NCBI GenBank assembly: GCA_016779205.1
Contig: JADHOC010000033.1
Coordinates: forward strand, 1-32,683
Reading direction: 5' to 3'
Source of the DNA: Planctomycetota bacterium
Lineage (GTDB): Bacteria; Planctomycetota; UBA1135; GCA-002686595
Length of the DNA: 32,683 bases
The position numbers and the translations under genes are program-made. The notes under the pieces were generated by a model. The model did not search any database. It was not told where the DNA came from and saw nothing but the letters and a program-made list of their open reading frames with translations. Numbering within the stretch: the stretch's first letter is position 1; every line of letters begins with the position of its first letter. Below are positions 16,107 through 23,954 of this stretch, one piece after another.

Positions 16107-17081
16107 TCAGCTCGCCGGCCCCGCGCTGGCCGCCTCTCGATACCAGGCCAGCGTCTGCCGGAGGCCGTCCTGCCAGCGCACGCTGGGCTCGTAGCCAAGG
16201 AGCTCCCGGGCACGGTCGATGGACGCCAGGCTGTGGCGAATATCACCGGCCCGCTCGGGTCCCCGCCCGGGCTCCGGAGAGCCGCCGAGCTCGGCGGCGA
16301 TGACCTTGTAGAGGTCGTTGAGGGAGACGCGCTCGGCGCCCCCGACGTTGACCACCACGCCGGGCTCCGCCTCGCACTCGAGGGCCGCGAGGTTCGCCGC
16401 GACCACGTTGTCCACGAAGGTGAAATCGCGGGTCTGCCCGCCGTCCCCGAAGATCGTCGGCGTCCGCCCCTGGAGCAGCTCCCGGACGAAGATGGCGATG
16501 ACCCCCGTGTACGGGCTGTCGTCCGCCTGGCGGGGCCCGAACACGTTGAAGTATCGCAGCGCCACGGTCTTGATCCCGTAGCAGGTCCCATAGACGCGCA
16601 GGAGGTGCTCCCCCGCCACCTTGCCGGAGGCGTAGGGCGACAGCGGCGCGGGCACCATCCCCTCGTGCTTGGGGAGCTCGGGGGACTCCCCGTAGGCCGC
16701 GGATGAGGCCGCCATCACGAAGCGGCCCGTCCCCTGGTCGCGCGCGGCCTCCAGGAGGTTCTGCGTCCCCTGGACGTTCACGGCGTAGCTGCGGACCGGG
16801 TCCTCGATGCTGGCGGGGACGGAGACCTGCGCCGCCTCATGCAGGACACCCTCCACGCCCGCCATGGCCCTGGCGCAGGTGGCCGGATCCACGATGTCCC
16901 CCTCGAGGAACTCGACCTGCGAGCCTGAGCCGACGGGCCCGGGATCGTGGGCCGCGAGGTTCCCGAGCTTGCCGCTCGAGAGGTTGTCGAGGACCCGCAC
17001 GCGGCCGCCCCGGGCGACCAGTCCATCCACGAGATGCGAGCCAATGAAGCCGGCGCCGCCGGTAACCAGGGTGAGGGACAT
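16107..17081 (-). CDS. NAD-dependent epimerase/dehydratase (UDP-sugar 4-epimerase family)
   Basis: This 324-residue extended short-chain dehydrogenase has an N-terminal Rossmann motif TGGAGFIGSHLVDGL. The catalytic Ser lies in SSAAYGE and the Tyr/Lys pair in PYASGKVAGE. Further family motifs are NVQGTQNLLEAA, RYFNVFGPRQ and RDFTFVDNVVAAN. The pattern is closest to WbpP/GalE-like UDP-N-acetylglucosamine or UDP-glucose 4-epimerases, which supply nucleotide sugars for surface polysaccharides. The exact substrate cannot be read from the sequence. It lies on the same strand as pckA but 207 bp away, so it is probably not in one operon with it. It is divergent from rimJ. Confidence 0.9.
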   Translation of the reverse strand: MSLTLVTGGAGFIGSHLVDGLVARGGRVRVLDNLSSGKLGNLAAHDPGPVGSGSQVEFLEGDIVDPATCARAMAGVEGVLHEAAQVSVPASIEDPVRSYAVNVQGTQNLLEAARDQGTGRFVMAASSAAYGESPELPKHEGMVPAPLSPYASGKVAGEHLLRVYGTCYGIKTVALRYFNVFGPRQADDSPYTGVIAIFVRELLQGRTPTIFGDGGQTRDFTFVDNVVAANLAALECEAEPGVVVNVGGAERVSLNDLYKVIAAELGGSPEPGRGPERAGDIRHSLASIDRARELLGYEPSVRWQDGLRQTLAWYREAASAGPAS

Positions 17082-17209
17082 GGGTCAGGATGGGCCGTGG
17101 AATCCAGGCGGGCCAGCGGCTCCCCCCCCGGAGGGAGGAGGGGTGTCCCGGATTCGGCGGGGGAGGCACGAGGGAGGAGGAAGGGCCTGCGCGGTGCTGC
17201 GCGGGGAAG

Positions 17210-17215
17210 TACGTT
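17210..17215 (+). promoter_or_regulatory. -10-like TACGTT next to the rimJ start (candidate leaderless promoter)
   Basis: TACGTT is followed by six bases (AGCGGA) and then GTG 17222. The AT-containing hexamer stands out in an otherwise G-rich 130-bp divergent region. Confidence 0.45.
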
Positions 17216-17221
17216 AGCGGA

Positions 17222-17869
17222 GTGACGAGACGCGCGCTGCAATTGGTGACCGAACGCCTGGTCGTGGAAATCCCCGGTGTCTCGGCCGCGGACGCCATGG
17301 CGGATTACTGCCGGCGGAACAGCGGTCACCTCGGGCCGTGGGAGCCCGCGCGCCCGCTCGACTACTACAGCCGCCCCTTCTGGGTTCGGCAGCTCCGCGC
17401 CGCCCTGGACGAGTTCCACGGGGGCCAGAGCGTCCGGACCGTCCTGCGGCTGCGCGAGCCGGACGACGCCGAGGGCCCCTGCGCCAGCGAGCAGGTCATC
17501 GGCGTCGCCAATCTCAGCCAGATCGTGCGCGGGGCGTTCCAGTCCGCGGTCATCGGCTACAGCCTCGACCAGGACATGGTGGGCCGCGGCCTCATGGGCG
17601 AGGCCCTCGGGCGCATCGTGCGCTATGCCTTCGACGACATGCGGCTCCACCGGGTCATGGCGGCCTATCGCCCGGAGAACGAGCGCAGCGCCGCGGTCCT
17701 CGAGCGGCTGGGGTTCGAGAGGGAGGGGTTCGCCCGCGACTACCTCTTCATCGACGGCGCCTGGCGTGATCACGTCCTCACGTCCCTGATCCGGCCGGAG
17801 CCGGACGCGGTCCGGACCGAGTCCGCCGCGGCCGGTGGGAGCCCACGCTCCCTGCGCAGCAACACCTGA
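17222..17869 (+). CDS. rimJ: Ribosomal-protein-alanine N-acetyltransferase RimJ-like (GNAT)
   Basis: This 215-residue GNAT enzyme starts at GTG 17222 (VTRRALQLVTERL). Several segments closely resemble enterobacterial RimJ: GHLGPWEP, a WVRQLRAALDEFH helix, IGVANLSQIVRGAFQSAVIGYS, GRGLMGEAL (acetyl-CoA pyrophosphate loop), HRVMAAYRPENERSAAVLERLGF and ARDYLFIDGAWRDHVLTSL. RimJ acetylates the N-terminal Ala of ribosomal protein S5 and is also an assembly cofactor of the 30S subunit in E. coli. A tail of about 20 residues extends past the RimJ end. ATG-only calling would miss the likely start, because the upstream frame from 17090 is not coding. Confidence 0.88.
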   Translation: MTRRALQLVTERLVVEIPGVSAADAMADYCRRNSGHLGPWEPARPLDYYSRPFWVRQLRAALDEFHGGQSVRTVLRLREPDDAEGPCASEQVIGVANLSQIVRGAFQSAVIGYSLDQDMVGRGLMGEALGRIVRYAFDDMRLHRVMAAYRPENERSAAVLERLGFEREGFARDYLFIDGAWRDHVLTSLIRPEPDAVRTESAAAGGSPRSLRSNT

Positions 17870-17935
17870 TCGACCTCCTCCGCGGAGCCCCCCGAGGCGT
17901 CCAGGGGGGCCGCGCCCGCTGGCGCCAACGGAGAA

Positions 17936-17961
17936 GGCCCGCCGGAGGACTCCGGCGGGCC
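17936..17961 (+). terminator. Strong terminator hairpin after rimJ
   Basis: An 11-bp perfect stem, GGCCCGCCGGA (17936-17946) with TCCGGCGGGCC (17951-17961), has a 4-nt loop. It is followed by TAATT on the plus strand. It lies about 65 nt after the rimJ stop. The T-tract is short, as is common in GC-rich genomes. Confidence 0.7.
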
Positions 17962-18112
17962 TAATTGACTCGTGAGAGTCAGGATCCCCAGCACAGCTCA
18001 TTGCTGTGGTGTGGTGAGCCGCGAGCGGCCGGAAATCGAACCGGGAATTCGAGGAAACCTCGGGGCCGCTCCCCCACCCCCTCGAGGCCGCCCACGCGAC
18101 GCCTCATCGACC

Positions 18113-18152
18113 AAAAAAAGACCGGCTTCCGGGTTGGGACCGCGGAAGCCGG
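18113..18152 (-). terminator. Rho-independent terminator of the COG3014/LpoB-like operon
   Basis: On the minus strand a perfect 10-bp stem (CCGGCTTCCG pairing with CGGAAGCCGG, 18152-18122) with an 11-nt loop is followed by TCTTTTTTT (18121-18113). This is the most canonical intrinsic terminator in the window. It lies about 150 nt past the LpoB-like stop. Confidence 0.85.
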
Positions 18153-18305
18153 CGACTCCGATTCCGAGCCGAGGACGCTGGATCCTCGAGACGGACTCTC
18201 TCTCTCTCTCTCAAACTCCTACCAACGAGGCGCTCTCCAACGTCCCGTTGGGGCCTGAAGCCGGAGGGACGGACCGCGCGAACGCCGGATCGACGGATTT
18301 GTTGC

Positions 18306-18956
18306 TCAACCCCGCCCGAAGAGGCCCACGGTCGCCTCCTTGCGGATGTCCTCGGTCTTACCCCAGAGGATCTCGCCGGTCGTGATGTTCACGGCCGACA
18401 GATAGAACTGGTAGTAGACGTCCTTCTTCTTGGTCCCGACGCTCTCGATGGACCGGCCCGTGCTCTTGGAGATGTCGGCGAGCGCCCCGTAGAGCACGAT
18501 GTCGGCCCCCAGTTGCTGGCCGAAGGCCTTGGCCATCTCCGGCTTGACCCGGCCGGAGCCCTGCTGGAAGCGGACCTCATCCTCGATCTCGCTCTGGCCC
18601 GCGGCTTCCTTGCGCGCGACGAAGCGGAACTTGCCGCTCTCCAGGAGCTGGTCCTGGATACGGCGGGAGATCATCTCGGTGTTGATGTGCTCGCTGGTCT
18701 CGTTGGCGATGCCACCGAAGGCAACGATGACGCGCTTGTCCGCGCCCTTCCCCTCGCCGTCCATGTAGTTCAGGGCGGGGCTCTCGATCAGCGAGCCGAC
18801 CATGTAGTCGGCGAACTGCTGGAGGTCCTTCGACCCCCAGTCGATCGTGGTCGTCTCCGTCTTGTCGGCGTCGCCGTATCGGATCGAGCTGCAGCCGGTG
18901 GCCTGGAACGAGGTGGCGAGGATCGCTGCGAGCAGCGCCGTGGTGGTGAGTTTCAT
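18306..18956 (-). CDS. LpoB/CsgG-like lipoprotein (penicillin-binding-protein activator family)
   Basis: This 216-residue protein starts at ATG 18956, which overlaps the upstream stop as ATGA. The lipobox is ATGC in MKLTTTALLAAILATSFQATGC. The mature part follows the LpoB/CsgG fold: DLQQFADYMVGSLIESP, VIVAFGGIANETSEHINTEMISRRIQDQLLESGKFRFV, KAFGQQLGADIVLYGALADI and the closing NITTGEILWGKTEDIRKEA. In Enterobacteria LpoB is an outer-membrane lipoprotein that activates PBP1b during peptidoglycan synthesis. Whether it does so here is inference. It is the second gene of an operon with a COG3014-type protein, a pairing also seen in Gammaproteobacteria. Confidence 0.87.
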   Translation of the reverse strand: MKLTTTALLAAILATSFQATGCSSIRYGDADKTETTTIDWGSKDLQQFADYMVGSLIESPALNYMDGEGKGADKRVIVAFGGIANETSEHINTEMISRRIQDQLLESGKFRFVARKEAAGQSEIEDEVRFQQGSGRVKPEMAKAFGQQLGADIVLYGALADISKSTGRSIESVGTKKKDVYYQFYLSAVNITTGEILWGKTEDIRKEATVGLFGRG

Positions 18957-20323
18957 GGTTTGGACGCCGGAGGGTCCGGCGCGGGTTGGGATGGGTTGGA
19001 TGTTGGATCGGCCAGCGGTGGCGAGTCGGGGAGCCTCTCCCCACCGATGACGTGTGCTGTGAGCCCGCTCTGGAGCGCCCTGGAGAGGACAAACATGGTC
19101 TCCCCCGCCTCGAGCCGGAAGGAGCCGAGCTCCACGGTGGCGCCCGCGTCCGTGGCCAGCTCGAGGGCGACCGCCTCTCCCGGCGGGAGGAAGACGCGGG
19201 CCGCGACCCAGCGCTGGGGCAGCGTTCGCCAGGCGCGGAGGTCCGCCCGCTCCGAGGCGACGGTGAACACGTCCATCGCGAAGGCGAGCCACTCGGTGTC
19301 CGAGTTCCTCCGCAGCTGCTCCGCGGCCTCGCGCTTCAGGAGCCCGCGGACCGCCGACCGGACGGCGAGCCAGGCAATCCTGTCCTCGAGGTTCCGCCGG
19401 GCCACCGCCGCGACGTCCTCGACCTCCGAAGCTCGGACCCGCATGGAGCGGCCTGGGAGGACGATGTCGAGGGCGGAAGCGGGGGACGTCCCACCGTCGA
19501 AGTCGGGGACGGACCAGGCGAAGACGCCCCCGTCGATGGGCACGTCGATCCGGATCTCTCGCTTGGCAGGCCCCATGCCCAGCCCCCCCACGAGGACGAC
19601 GCTGGGCCAACCCGGGGGCGGCCCCTCGGCACCCTCGGGGAGATCGAGCTCATCCAGGCGTCCGAGGCGTCCACCCAGGCGCCGCAGGGCAGAGGTGGTC
19701 AGCTCTCCTCCGATGCCCTTCTCGAGCATCCGCTTGTAGTCGATGAAGGCCTCGCCCGGTTTCCCCACCAGCTCGTAGGCGACGGCCGAGAGCAGGTGCC
19801 CGAGGCCGCCGGCCCGGTATTCGGTGTCGTAGAGCTGCTCCTCCGCGGTGAGGAGCTGGTCCACGCGGCGAGCCTCCACGAGGACGTCGTCGGGGGCGCC
19901 CCGGGCCAGGTAGCACATCCCGAGCAGGGAGTGCAGCATGACCCGCTCGTAGCCCTCCCCGGCGTACGCCTTCTGCCCCTCGTTGATGACCAGGGACAGC
20001 AGGTCCTCGGTCAGCCCCTCACCCCCGATCAGGGCTCGCTCCTCCACGTCTCGGACCGCGTCTTCGGCGGCGTGCAGGTGATCGAGCGCGCCTCCAAAGT
20101 CCCCGCCCACGAACGCGGCCGTCCCCGCCTCCGCAGAGGACAGGAAGGGCGAGCCATCGGACGCTCCCTCCAGGAAGAGGGCCTCGGCGGCGGCGAACTG
20201 CCCCCCTTCGAACGCGCGCAGGGGAGCCTCTACCCGCTCGTTGTAGGTCGCGCACGCGGGGAGCGCGAGGATGGGGACCGGAGCCGCGAGGAGCAGCCGG
20301 TCCAGTCGAAGTCTGGTGATCAC
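18953..20323 (-). CDS. COG3014-family lipoprotein with a TPR-like N-terminal half
   Basis: This 456-residue protein is read from GTG 20323 (VITRLRLDRLLLAAPVPILALPAC), where the lipobox LPAC sits at the right depth for a signal. The frame continues to 20551, but that extension encodes a Pro/Gly/Ala-rich stretch from a tandem repeat and would bury the signal peptide. The first half is helical and TPR-like (RAFEGGQFAAAEALFLEGA, FGGALDHLHAAEDAVRDVE, GYERVMLHSLLGMCYLARG). The second half has COG3014 features, including the LRAWRTLPQRWVAARVFLPPGEA segment near the end. The molecular function is unknown. Coupling by ATGA overlap to the LpoB-like gene suggests a joint envelope role. It is divergent from mutS. 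Confidence 0.78.
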   Translation of the reverse strand: MITRLRLDRLLLAAPVPILALPACATYNERVEAPLRAFEGGQFAAAEALFLEGASDGSPFLSSAEAGTAAFVGGDFGGALDHLHAAEDAVRDVEERALIGGEGLTEDLLSLVINEGQKAYAGEGYERVMLHSLLGMCYLARGAPDDVLVEARRVDQLLTAEEQLYDTEYRAGGLGHLLSAVAYELVGKPGEAFIDYKRMLEKGIGGELTTSALRRLGGRLGRLDELDLPEGAEGPPPGWPSVVLVGGLGMGPAKREIRIDVPIDGGVFAWSVPDFDGGTSPASALDIVLPGRSMRVRASEVEDVAAVARRNLEDRIAWLAVRSAVRGLLKREAAEQLRRNSDTEWLAFAMDVFTVASERADLRAWRTLPQRWVAARVFLPPGEAVALELATDAGATVELGSFRLEAGETMFVLSRALQSGLTAHVIGGERLPDSPPLADPTSNPSQPAPDPPASKP

Positions 20324-20464
20324 GGGGTGGGAACCCTCATCCGCGCCGGGGGTGGGTCCGGTGACGGGTACGAGCGGGCTCTGGGGAGAGGATAAGCCCT
20401 GATCGAGGTCTCCACCCTCGAAAGTCCGGGTCTCGGCTGGCCGGGTCCCCGCTGGACCGGTTGG

Positions 20465-20524
20465 ACCCACCCTGGCCGAATCCACCCCGGCCGAACCCAC
20501 CCCGGCTGGGCCCACCCCGGCTGG
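20465..20524. repeat. Four tandem copies of a 15-bp repeat between divergent genes
   Basis: The unit approximates ACCCACCCCGGCTGG. Copies start at 20465, 20480, 20495 and 20510, differing at a few positions (GGCCGA versus GGCTGG endings). It lies in the 277-bp region between mutS and the COG3014 gene. Translated on the minus strand it gives a collagen-like PAGVG pattern, which explains the spurious N-terminal extension of that gene. Confidence 0.85.
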
Positions 20525-20579
20525 GCCGCCCGGCGGACTCCTCCGCGCCACAAGTGCGGAGGCCGCGGCCCCCCTCGGT

Positions 20580-20585
20580 TACATT
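20580..20585 (+). promoter_or_regulatory. Possible -10 element (TACATT) of mutS
   Basis: TACATT lies 15 nt before ATG 20601 and would give a leader of only about 8-10 nt. GAGG at 20594-20597 is close to the start. This is weak evidence on its own. Confidence 0.3.
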
Positions 20586-20600
20586 CTTGCATCGAGGCCC

Positions 20601-23264
20601 ATGACGAGCACCGAGCACCCCAAGTCCACCACCGCCGCCAAGACCGTGCGCGGCCCCGGCAAGAAGCCGAAGGTGACCATGATGGACCAGTTCCACGCCG
20701 CGAAGCGTGAGGCTGGCGACGCCCTGCTGTTCTTCCGCATGGGCGACTTCTACGAGCTGTTCGGCACCGACGCCGAGGTGGCGAGCCGGGAGCTGGGGAT
20801 CGCGCTCACCTCGCGGGCCAAGGGCGCCGACGCCATGCCCATGGCCGGCGTCCCCGTGAAGTCCATGGAGCCGTACCTCATGCGCCTCGTGCGCGCGGGG
20901 CACAAGGTGGCCGTCTGCGAGCAGACCGGCGACCCGCGCACCACCAAGGGCATCGTCGACCGCGCCATCGTGCGCGTGGTGACCGCCGGCACCATCACCG
21001 AGGAGGACGAGCTCGACTCACGGGCCAGCAACTACCTCGCCGCCCTGATCCTCGACGGAGGGCGCGCCGGTCTCGCCTGGATCGACCTCTCCACCGGCCG
21101 CGCGGCGGCCTGTGACGTGGCCCTGGACCGCGTCATGGACGAGCTCGCCCGCGTGGCCCCGGCCGAGCTGCTCGTCCCCGAGGACCTGCCCCGCACGGCT
21201 CCCGAGCTCGCCGAGCAGCTCCAGCTGGACCTCGCCCAGCGCATCACATGGCGCGAACCCTGGCGCTTCGCCCGGGACACCTGCCGACGCGTGCTGAACG
21301 AGCAGTTCAAGGTGAAGACCCTCGAGGGCTTCGGCTTCGACGACGATGCCCTCGGCATCTGCGCGGCCGGCGCCGCCGTCGAGTACGCCCTCGAGACCCA
21401 GCGCGGTAGCTGCGAGCACCTCCTGCGCCTCGAGCGGGTGGACACGGGGCAGCACCTCGTCCTCGACCGAGCCACCCGTGCCTGCCTGGAGCTCACCCAG
21501 ACCCAACGCGGCGCGCGGCGCGAGGGATCGCTCCTCGACACGATCGACGCCACGCTCACCCCCATGGGCGGCCGCCTGATGCGCGACTGGCTCCTGAACC
21601 CGCTGCGCGACGTCGAGGTCATCCTCCACCGTCAGCGCGGCGTGGCCGAGTTCGTGGACGCGCCCTTCCTCCGTGAGGAGGTCCGGGACCACCTCGGCGG
21701 CGTGCTGGACATCGAGCGCCTGGTGGCCAAGGTGGCGACCGGCCGGGTCAACGCCCGCGACCTCGTGGCCCTCGCGGGGTCACTGCGCGTCGTGGCGCCC
21801 CTGGTCGCCAAGCTCGACGCCGTCTACTCCAAGGTCCTCGGTGACCTCCGCGTGGCCCTCGATCCCCTCGAGGACGTCATCGGGTCCATCGACTCCCGGG
21901 TGGTCGAGTCCCCCCCCATGACCATCAAGGAGGGCGGGGTGATCGCGACCGGGGTGGACGCCGACCTGGACGAGCTCCGCCAGATCGCCGGGGACGGCAA
22001 GGCCTGGATGGCGCGCTTCCAGGCCGAGGCCATCGAGCGGTACGGGATCCCCGGGCTCAAGATCGGCTTCAACAGCGTCTTCGGGTACTACCTCGAGGTG
22101 CCGCGCGGCCAGGTCGCCCAGGTGCCGCCGGAGTTCGTCCGCAAGCAGACCCTCAAGAACGCCGAGCGCTACATCACGCCGGAGCTGAAGGAGTTCGAGG
22201 ACAAGGTCCTGCGCGCCGAGGAGCGGGCGAAGGACCTGGAGTACGACATCTTCCAGGCCCTCAAGGAGGAGGTCGCCCGCGAGGTCCCGCGCATCCTGGT
22301 CACCGCCCGCGCCCTCGCCGAGGTCGACGTGCTGGCGGGCCTCGCCCAGACCGCCGCCACCCGCCGCTACTGCGCCCCGAGCGTGGACGGCGGCGACAGC
22401 ATCGAGATCGAGTCCGGCCGTCACCCGGTCATCGAGGCGACCCAGACCGACGTCACCTTCGTCCCGAACGACACCTCCCTCGACCGCAAGAAGCGCAGCG
22501 TCGGGATCATCACCGGTCCGAACATGGCGGGTAAGTCGACCTACATCCGACAGACCGCCCTCATCGTCCTCCTGGCGCAGATCGGCTCCTTCGTCCCGGC
22601 GGCCGCCGCCAAGGTGGGCGTGTGCGACCGGATCTTCACGAGGATCGGGTCCGCCGATGACCTCTCCCGGGGCGCGTCGACCTTCATGGTCGAGATGGTC
22701 GAGATCGCCAACATCCTCAACAACGCCGGCGCCAAGAGCCTGGTGGTCCTGGACGAGGTGGGGCGCGGGACCAGCACCTTCGACGGCCTCGCCCTCGCCT
22801 GGGCCATCGTCGAGCACCTCCACGACCAGGTGCGCGCCAGGACCCTCTTCGCCACCCACTATCACCAGCTCACCGAGCTCTCCGGCGAGCTCTCCGGGGT
22901 GCACAACCTGTCCGTCGCCGTCCGTGAGTGGGACGACGAGATCGTCTTCCTCCATCAGATCGTCGAGGGCGGCACGGATCGCTCCTACGGCATCCAGGTC
23001 GCGCGGCTCGCCGGCGTCCCCACGGACCTGATCGAGCGCGCGAGGGCGGTCCTCAAGGACATCGAGCGCGAGGCCGAGGACCTCGGCGGCCGCGTCCTGG
23101 ACCCCGCGCGCTTCGCCGCCTTCGAGCTCCCCCCCGGCCTGCAGCTGGGGCTCTTCGACAACGAGCCCTCCGAGCTCGAGAAGGCCGTGGATGAGATCGA
23201 CGTGGAGGCCACCACGCCCATGGAGGCCCTCAGCCTGCTGGCCCACCTCAAGGGCCTCCGCTGA
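20601..23264 (+). CDS. mutS: DNA mismatch repair protein MutS
   Basis: This 887-residue protein recognises mismatched bases and small loops and starts mismatch repair through ATP-driven clamp sliding. A Lys-rich tail of about 25 residues precedes the mismatch-binding domain. The Phe-Tyr-Glu motif is at 50-52 (GDFYELFG). Connector, lever and clamp domains follow, with NSVFGYYLEVPRG. The ATPase has Walker A GPNMAGKSTYIRQ (about 639-651), DDLSRGASTFMVEM, Walker B LVVLDEVGRGTSTFDG (about 713) and the FATHYHQL signature. The length and domain order are standard for MutS1. ATG 20601 fits the family start. A GNAT gene follows after 7 bp. Confidence 0.97.
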   Translation: MTSTEHPKSTTAAKTVRGPGKKPKVTMMDQFHAAKREAGDALLFFRMGDFYELFGTDAEVASRELGIALTSRAKGADAMPMAGVPVKSMEPYLMRLVRAGHKVAVCEQTGDPRTTKGIVDRAIVRVVTAGTITEEDELDSRASNYLAALILDGGRAGLAWIDLSTGRAAACDVALDRVMDELARVAPAELLVPEDLPRTAPELAEQLQLDLAQRITWREPWRFARDTCRRVLNEQFKVKTLEGFGFDDDALGICAAGAAVEYALETQRGSCEHLLRLERVDTGQHLVLDRATRACLELTQTQRGARREGSLLDTIDATLTPMGGRLMRDWLLNPLRDVEVILHRQRGVAEFVDAPFLREEVRDHLGGVLDIERLVAKVATGRVNARDLVALAGSLRVVAPLVAKLDAVYSKVLGDLRVALDPLEDVIGSIDSRVVESPPMTIKEGGVIATGVDADLDELRQIAGDGKAWMARFQAEAIERYGIPGLKIGFNSVFGYYLEVPRGQVAQVPPEFVRKQTLKNAERYITPELKEFEDKVLRAEERAKDLEYDIFQALKEEVAREVPRILVTARALAEVDVLAGLAQTAATRRYCAPSVDGGDSIEIESGRHPVIEATQTDVTFVPNDTSLDRKKRSVGIITGPNMAGKSTYIRQTALIVLLAQIGSFVPAAAAKVGVCDRIFTRIGSADDLSRGASTFMVEMVEIANILNNAGAKSLVVLDEVGRGTSTFDGLALAWAIVEHLHDQVRARTLFATHYHQLTELSGELSGVHNLSVAVREWDDEIVFLHQIVEGGTDRSYGIQVARLAGVPTDLIERARAVLKDIEREAEDLGGRVLDPARFAAFELPPGLQLGLFDNEPSELEKAVDEIDVEATTPMEALSLLAHLKGLR

Positions 23265-23271
23265 GCACGCG

Positions 23272-23775
23272 ATGAACCCGTTCACCATCCGCCACTACCG
23301 GGAGCAGGACGCCGACAGGGTCCTGGAGATCAACCGGGCCAACGTCCCCGAGGTCGGCGGCATGGACCACGACAAGCTGGTGGCCTTCGCCGCCAGCGCC
23401 GCGTGGCTGCCCGTGGTCGAGGTGGAGGGCGAGGTGGTCGCCTTCGCCGTGTTCCTGACCGAGGACGCGGACTACGGCAGCCCGAACTACCGCTGGTTCA
23501 GCGAGCGGCATCAGGCCTTCTACTACGTGGACCGGATCGCCGTCGACGCCGACCACCGCGGCGTTGGGATCGGACAGGCGCTGTACCACGAGGCCATCTC
23601 GCGCGCGGGCGCCGGATCGCGGCCGGTCTTCTGCGCAGAGGTGAACACGATCCCTGCCAACGAACCATCCCTCGGCTTCCACGCCCGCTTCGGGTTCACT
23701 GAGGTCGCCCGCAAGCGTCCCTACGACCCGGAGTCGGAGGTCGCGATGCTCGAGCGCCCGATCGACGCCATCTGA
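23272..23775 (+). CDS. GNAT-family N-acetyltransferase
   Basis: This 167-residue protein starts 7 bp after the mutS stop and is probably co-transcribed with it. GNAT features are the N-terminal IRHYREQDADRVLEINRANVP, the core strand YYVDRIAVDADHRGVGIGQALYHEAI with the acetyl-CoA loop (RGVGIG), and the late NEPSLGFHARFGFTEVARKRPY. The substrate is unknown. A link to DNA repair is not implied by the family. A GACCGC-TG-GCGGTC hairpin overlaps the stop codon (23774-23787). Confidence 0.9.
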   Translation: MNPFTIRHYREQDADRVLEINRANVPEVGGMDHDKLVAFAASAAWLPVVEVEGEVVAFAVFLTEDADYGSPNYRWFSERHQAFYYVDRIAVDADHRGVGIGQALYHEAISRAGAGSRPVFCAEVNTIPANEPSLGFHARFGFTEVARKRPYDPESEVAMLERPIDAI

Positions 23776-23860
23776 CCGCTGGCGGTCGCCCCGGGGAGGG
23801 GTACGCCAGGGCGACGGCTCGCTGCCCTGAACATCACAGGTATCGAGGCTTGTAGGCAGA

Positions 23861-23933
23861 CTGCCGAGCGCCCTGGCCGTAGCTCATTCGGCAGCGCCCC
23901 GCGGCTCCTTGCCCTGAAAGCAGCCGGGAGCCG
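23861..23933. terminator. Two weak hairpins in the convergent gap after the GNAT gene
   Basis: CTGCCGA (23861-23867) pairs with TCGGCAG (23888-23894). CGGCTCC (23902-23908) pairs with GGAGCCG (23927-23933). Both have loops near 20 nt and no T-tract. The 179-bp gap separates converging genes, so a terminator is expected, but the candidates are weak. Confidence 0.3.
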
Positions 23934-23954
23934 GCGGCGTCGTGCGCGGAAACC

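Larger units (their letters stand above)
17870..18305. other. 436-bp gene-free convergent gap rich in hairpins
   Basis: No convincing protein-coding frame is present. Reading left to right the gap contains: the rimJ terminator (17936-17961); a TGACTC-GTGA-GAGTCA hairpin (17966-17981); a CACAGC-TCATT-GCTGTG hairpin (17992-18008); a larger fold closed by GAGCGGCC (18023-18030) and GGCCGCTC (18064-18071), enclosing CGAGG-AAA-CCTCG (18050-18062); the lpoB-side terminator (18122-18152); a (CT)8C run (18196-18212); and a CCAACG-TCC-CGTTGG hairpin (18237-18251). A structured small RNA between 17966 and 18110 is possible on either strand, but I cannot assign a family. Confidence 0.5.

Noticed and set aside
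18021..18075. Possible tRNA on the minus strand because of GGTTCGATTT
   Set aside because: The closing stem encloses only about 50 nt, and the T-arm and acceptor spacing is wrong. It was kept only as an unassigned structured element.
18196..18212. (CT)8C microsatellite as a phase-variable switch
   Set aside because: It lies in the 3' region after a stop codon and not in a promoter or reading frame.
20324..20551. N-terminal extension of the COG3014 protein with a collagen-like Gly/Pro pattern
   Set aside because: It is translated from the 15-bp tandem repeat and would place a residue stretch of about 75 before a clear lipoprotein signal.
23870..23940. tRNA-like D-arm sequence (GCCGTAGCTCATTCGGCAG)
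   Set aside because: No anticodon arm, T-loop or matching acceptor stem can be formed downstream. The similarity is limited to the D-arm.
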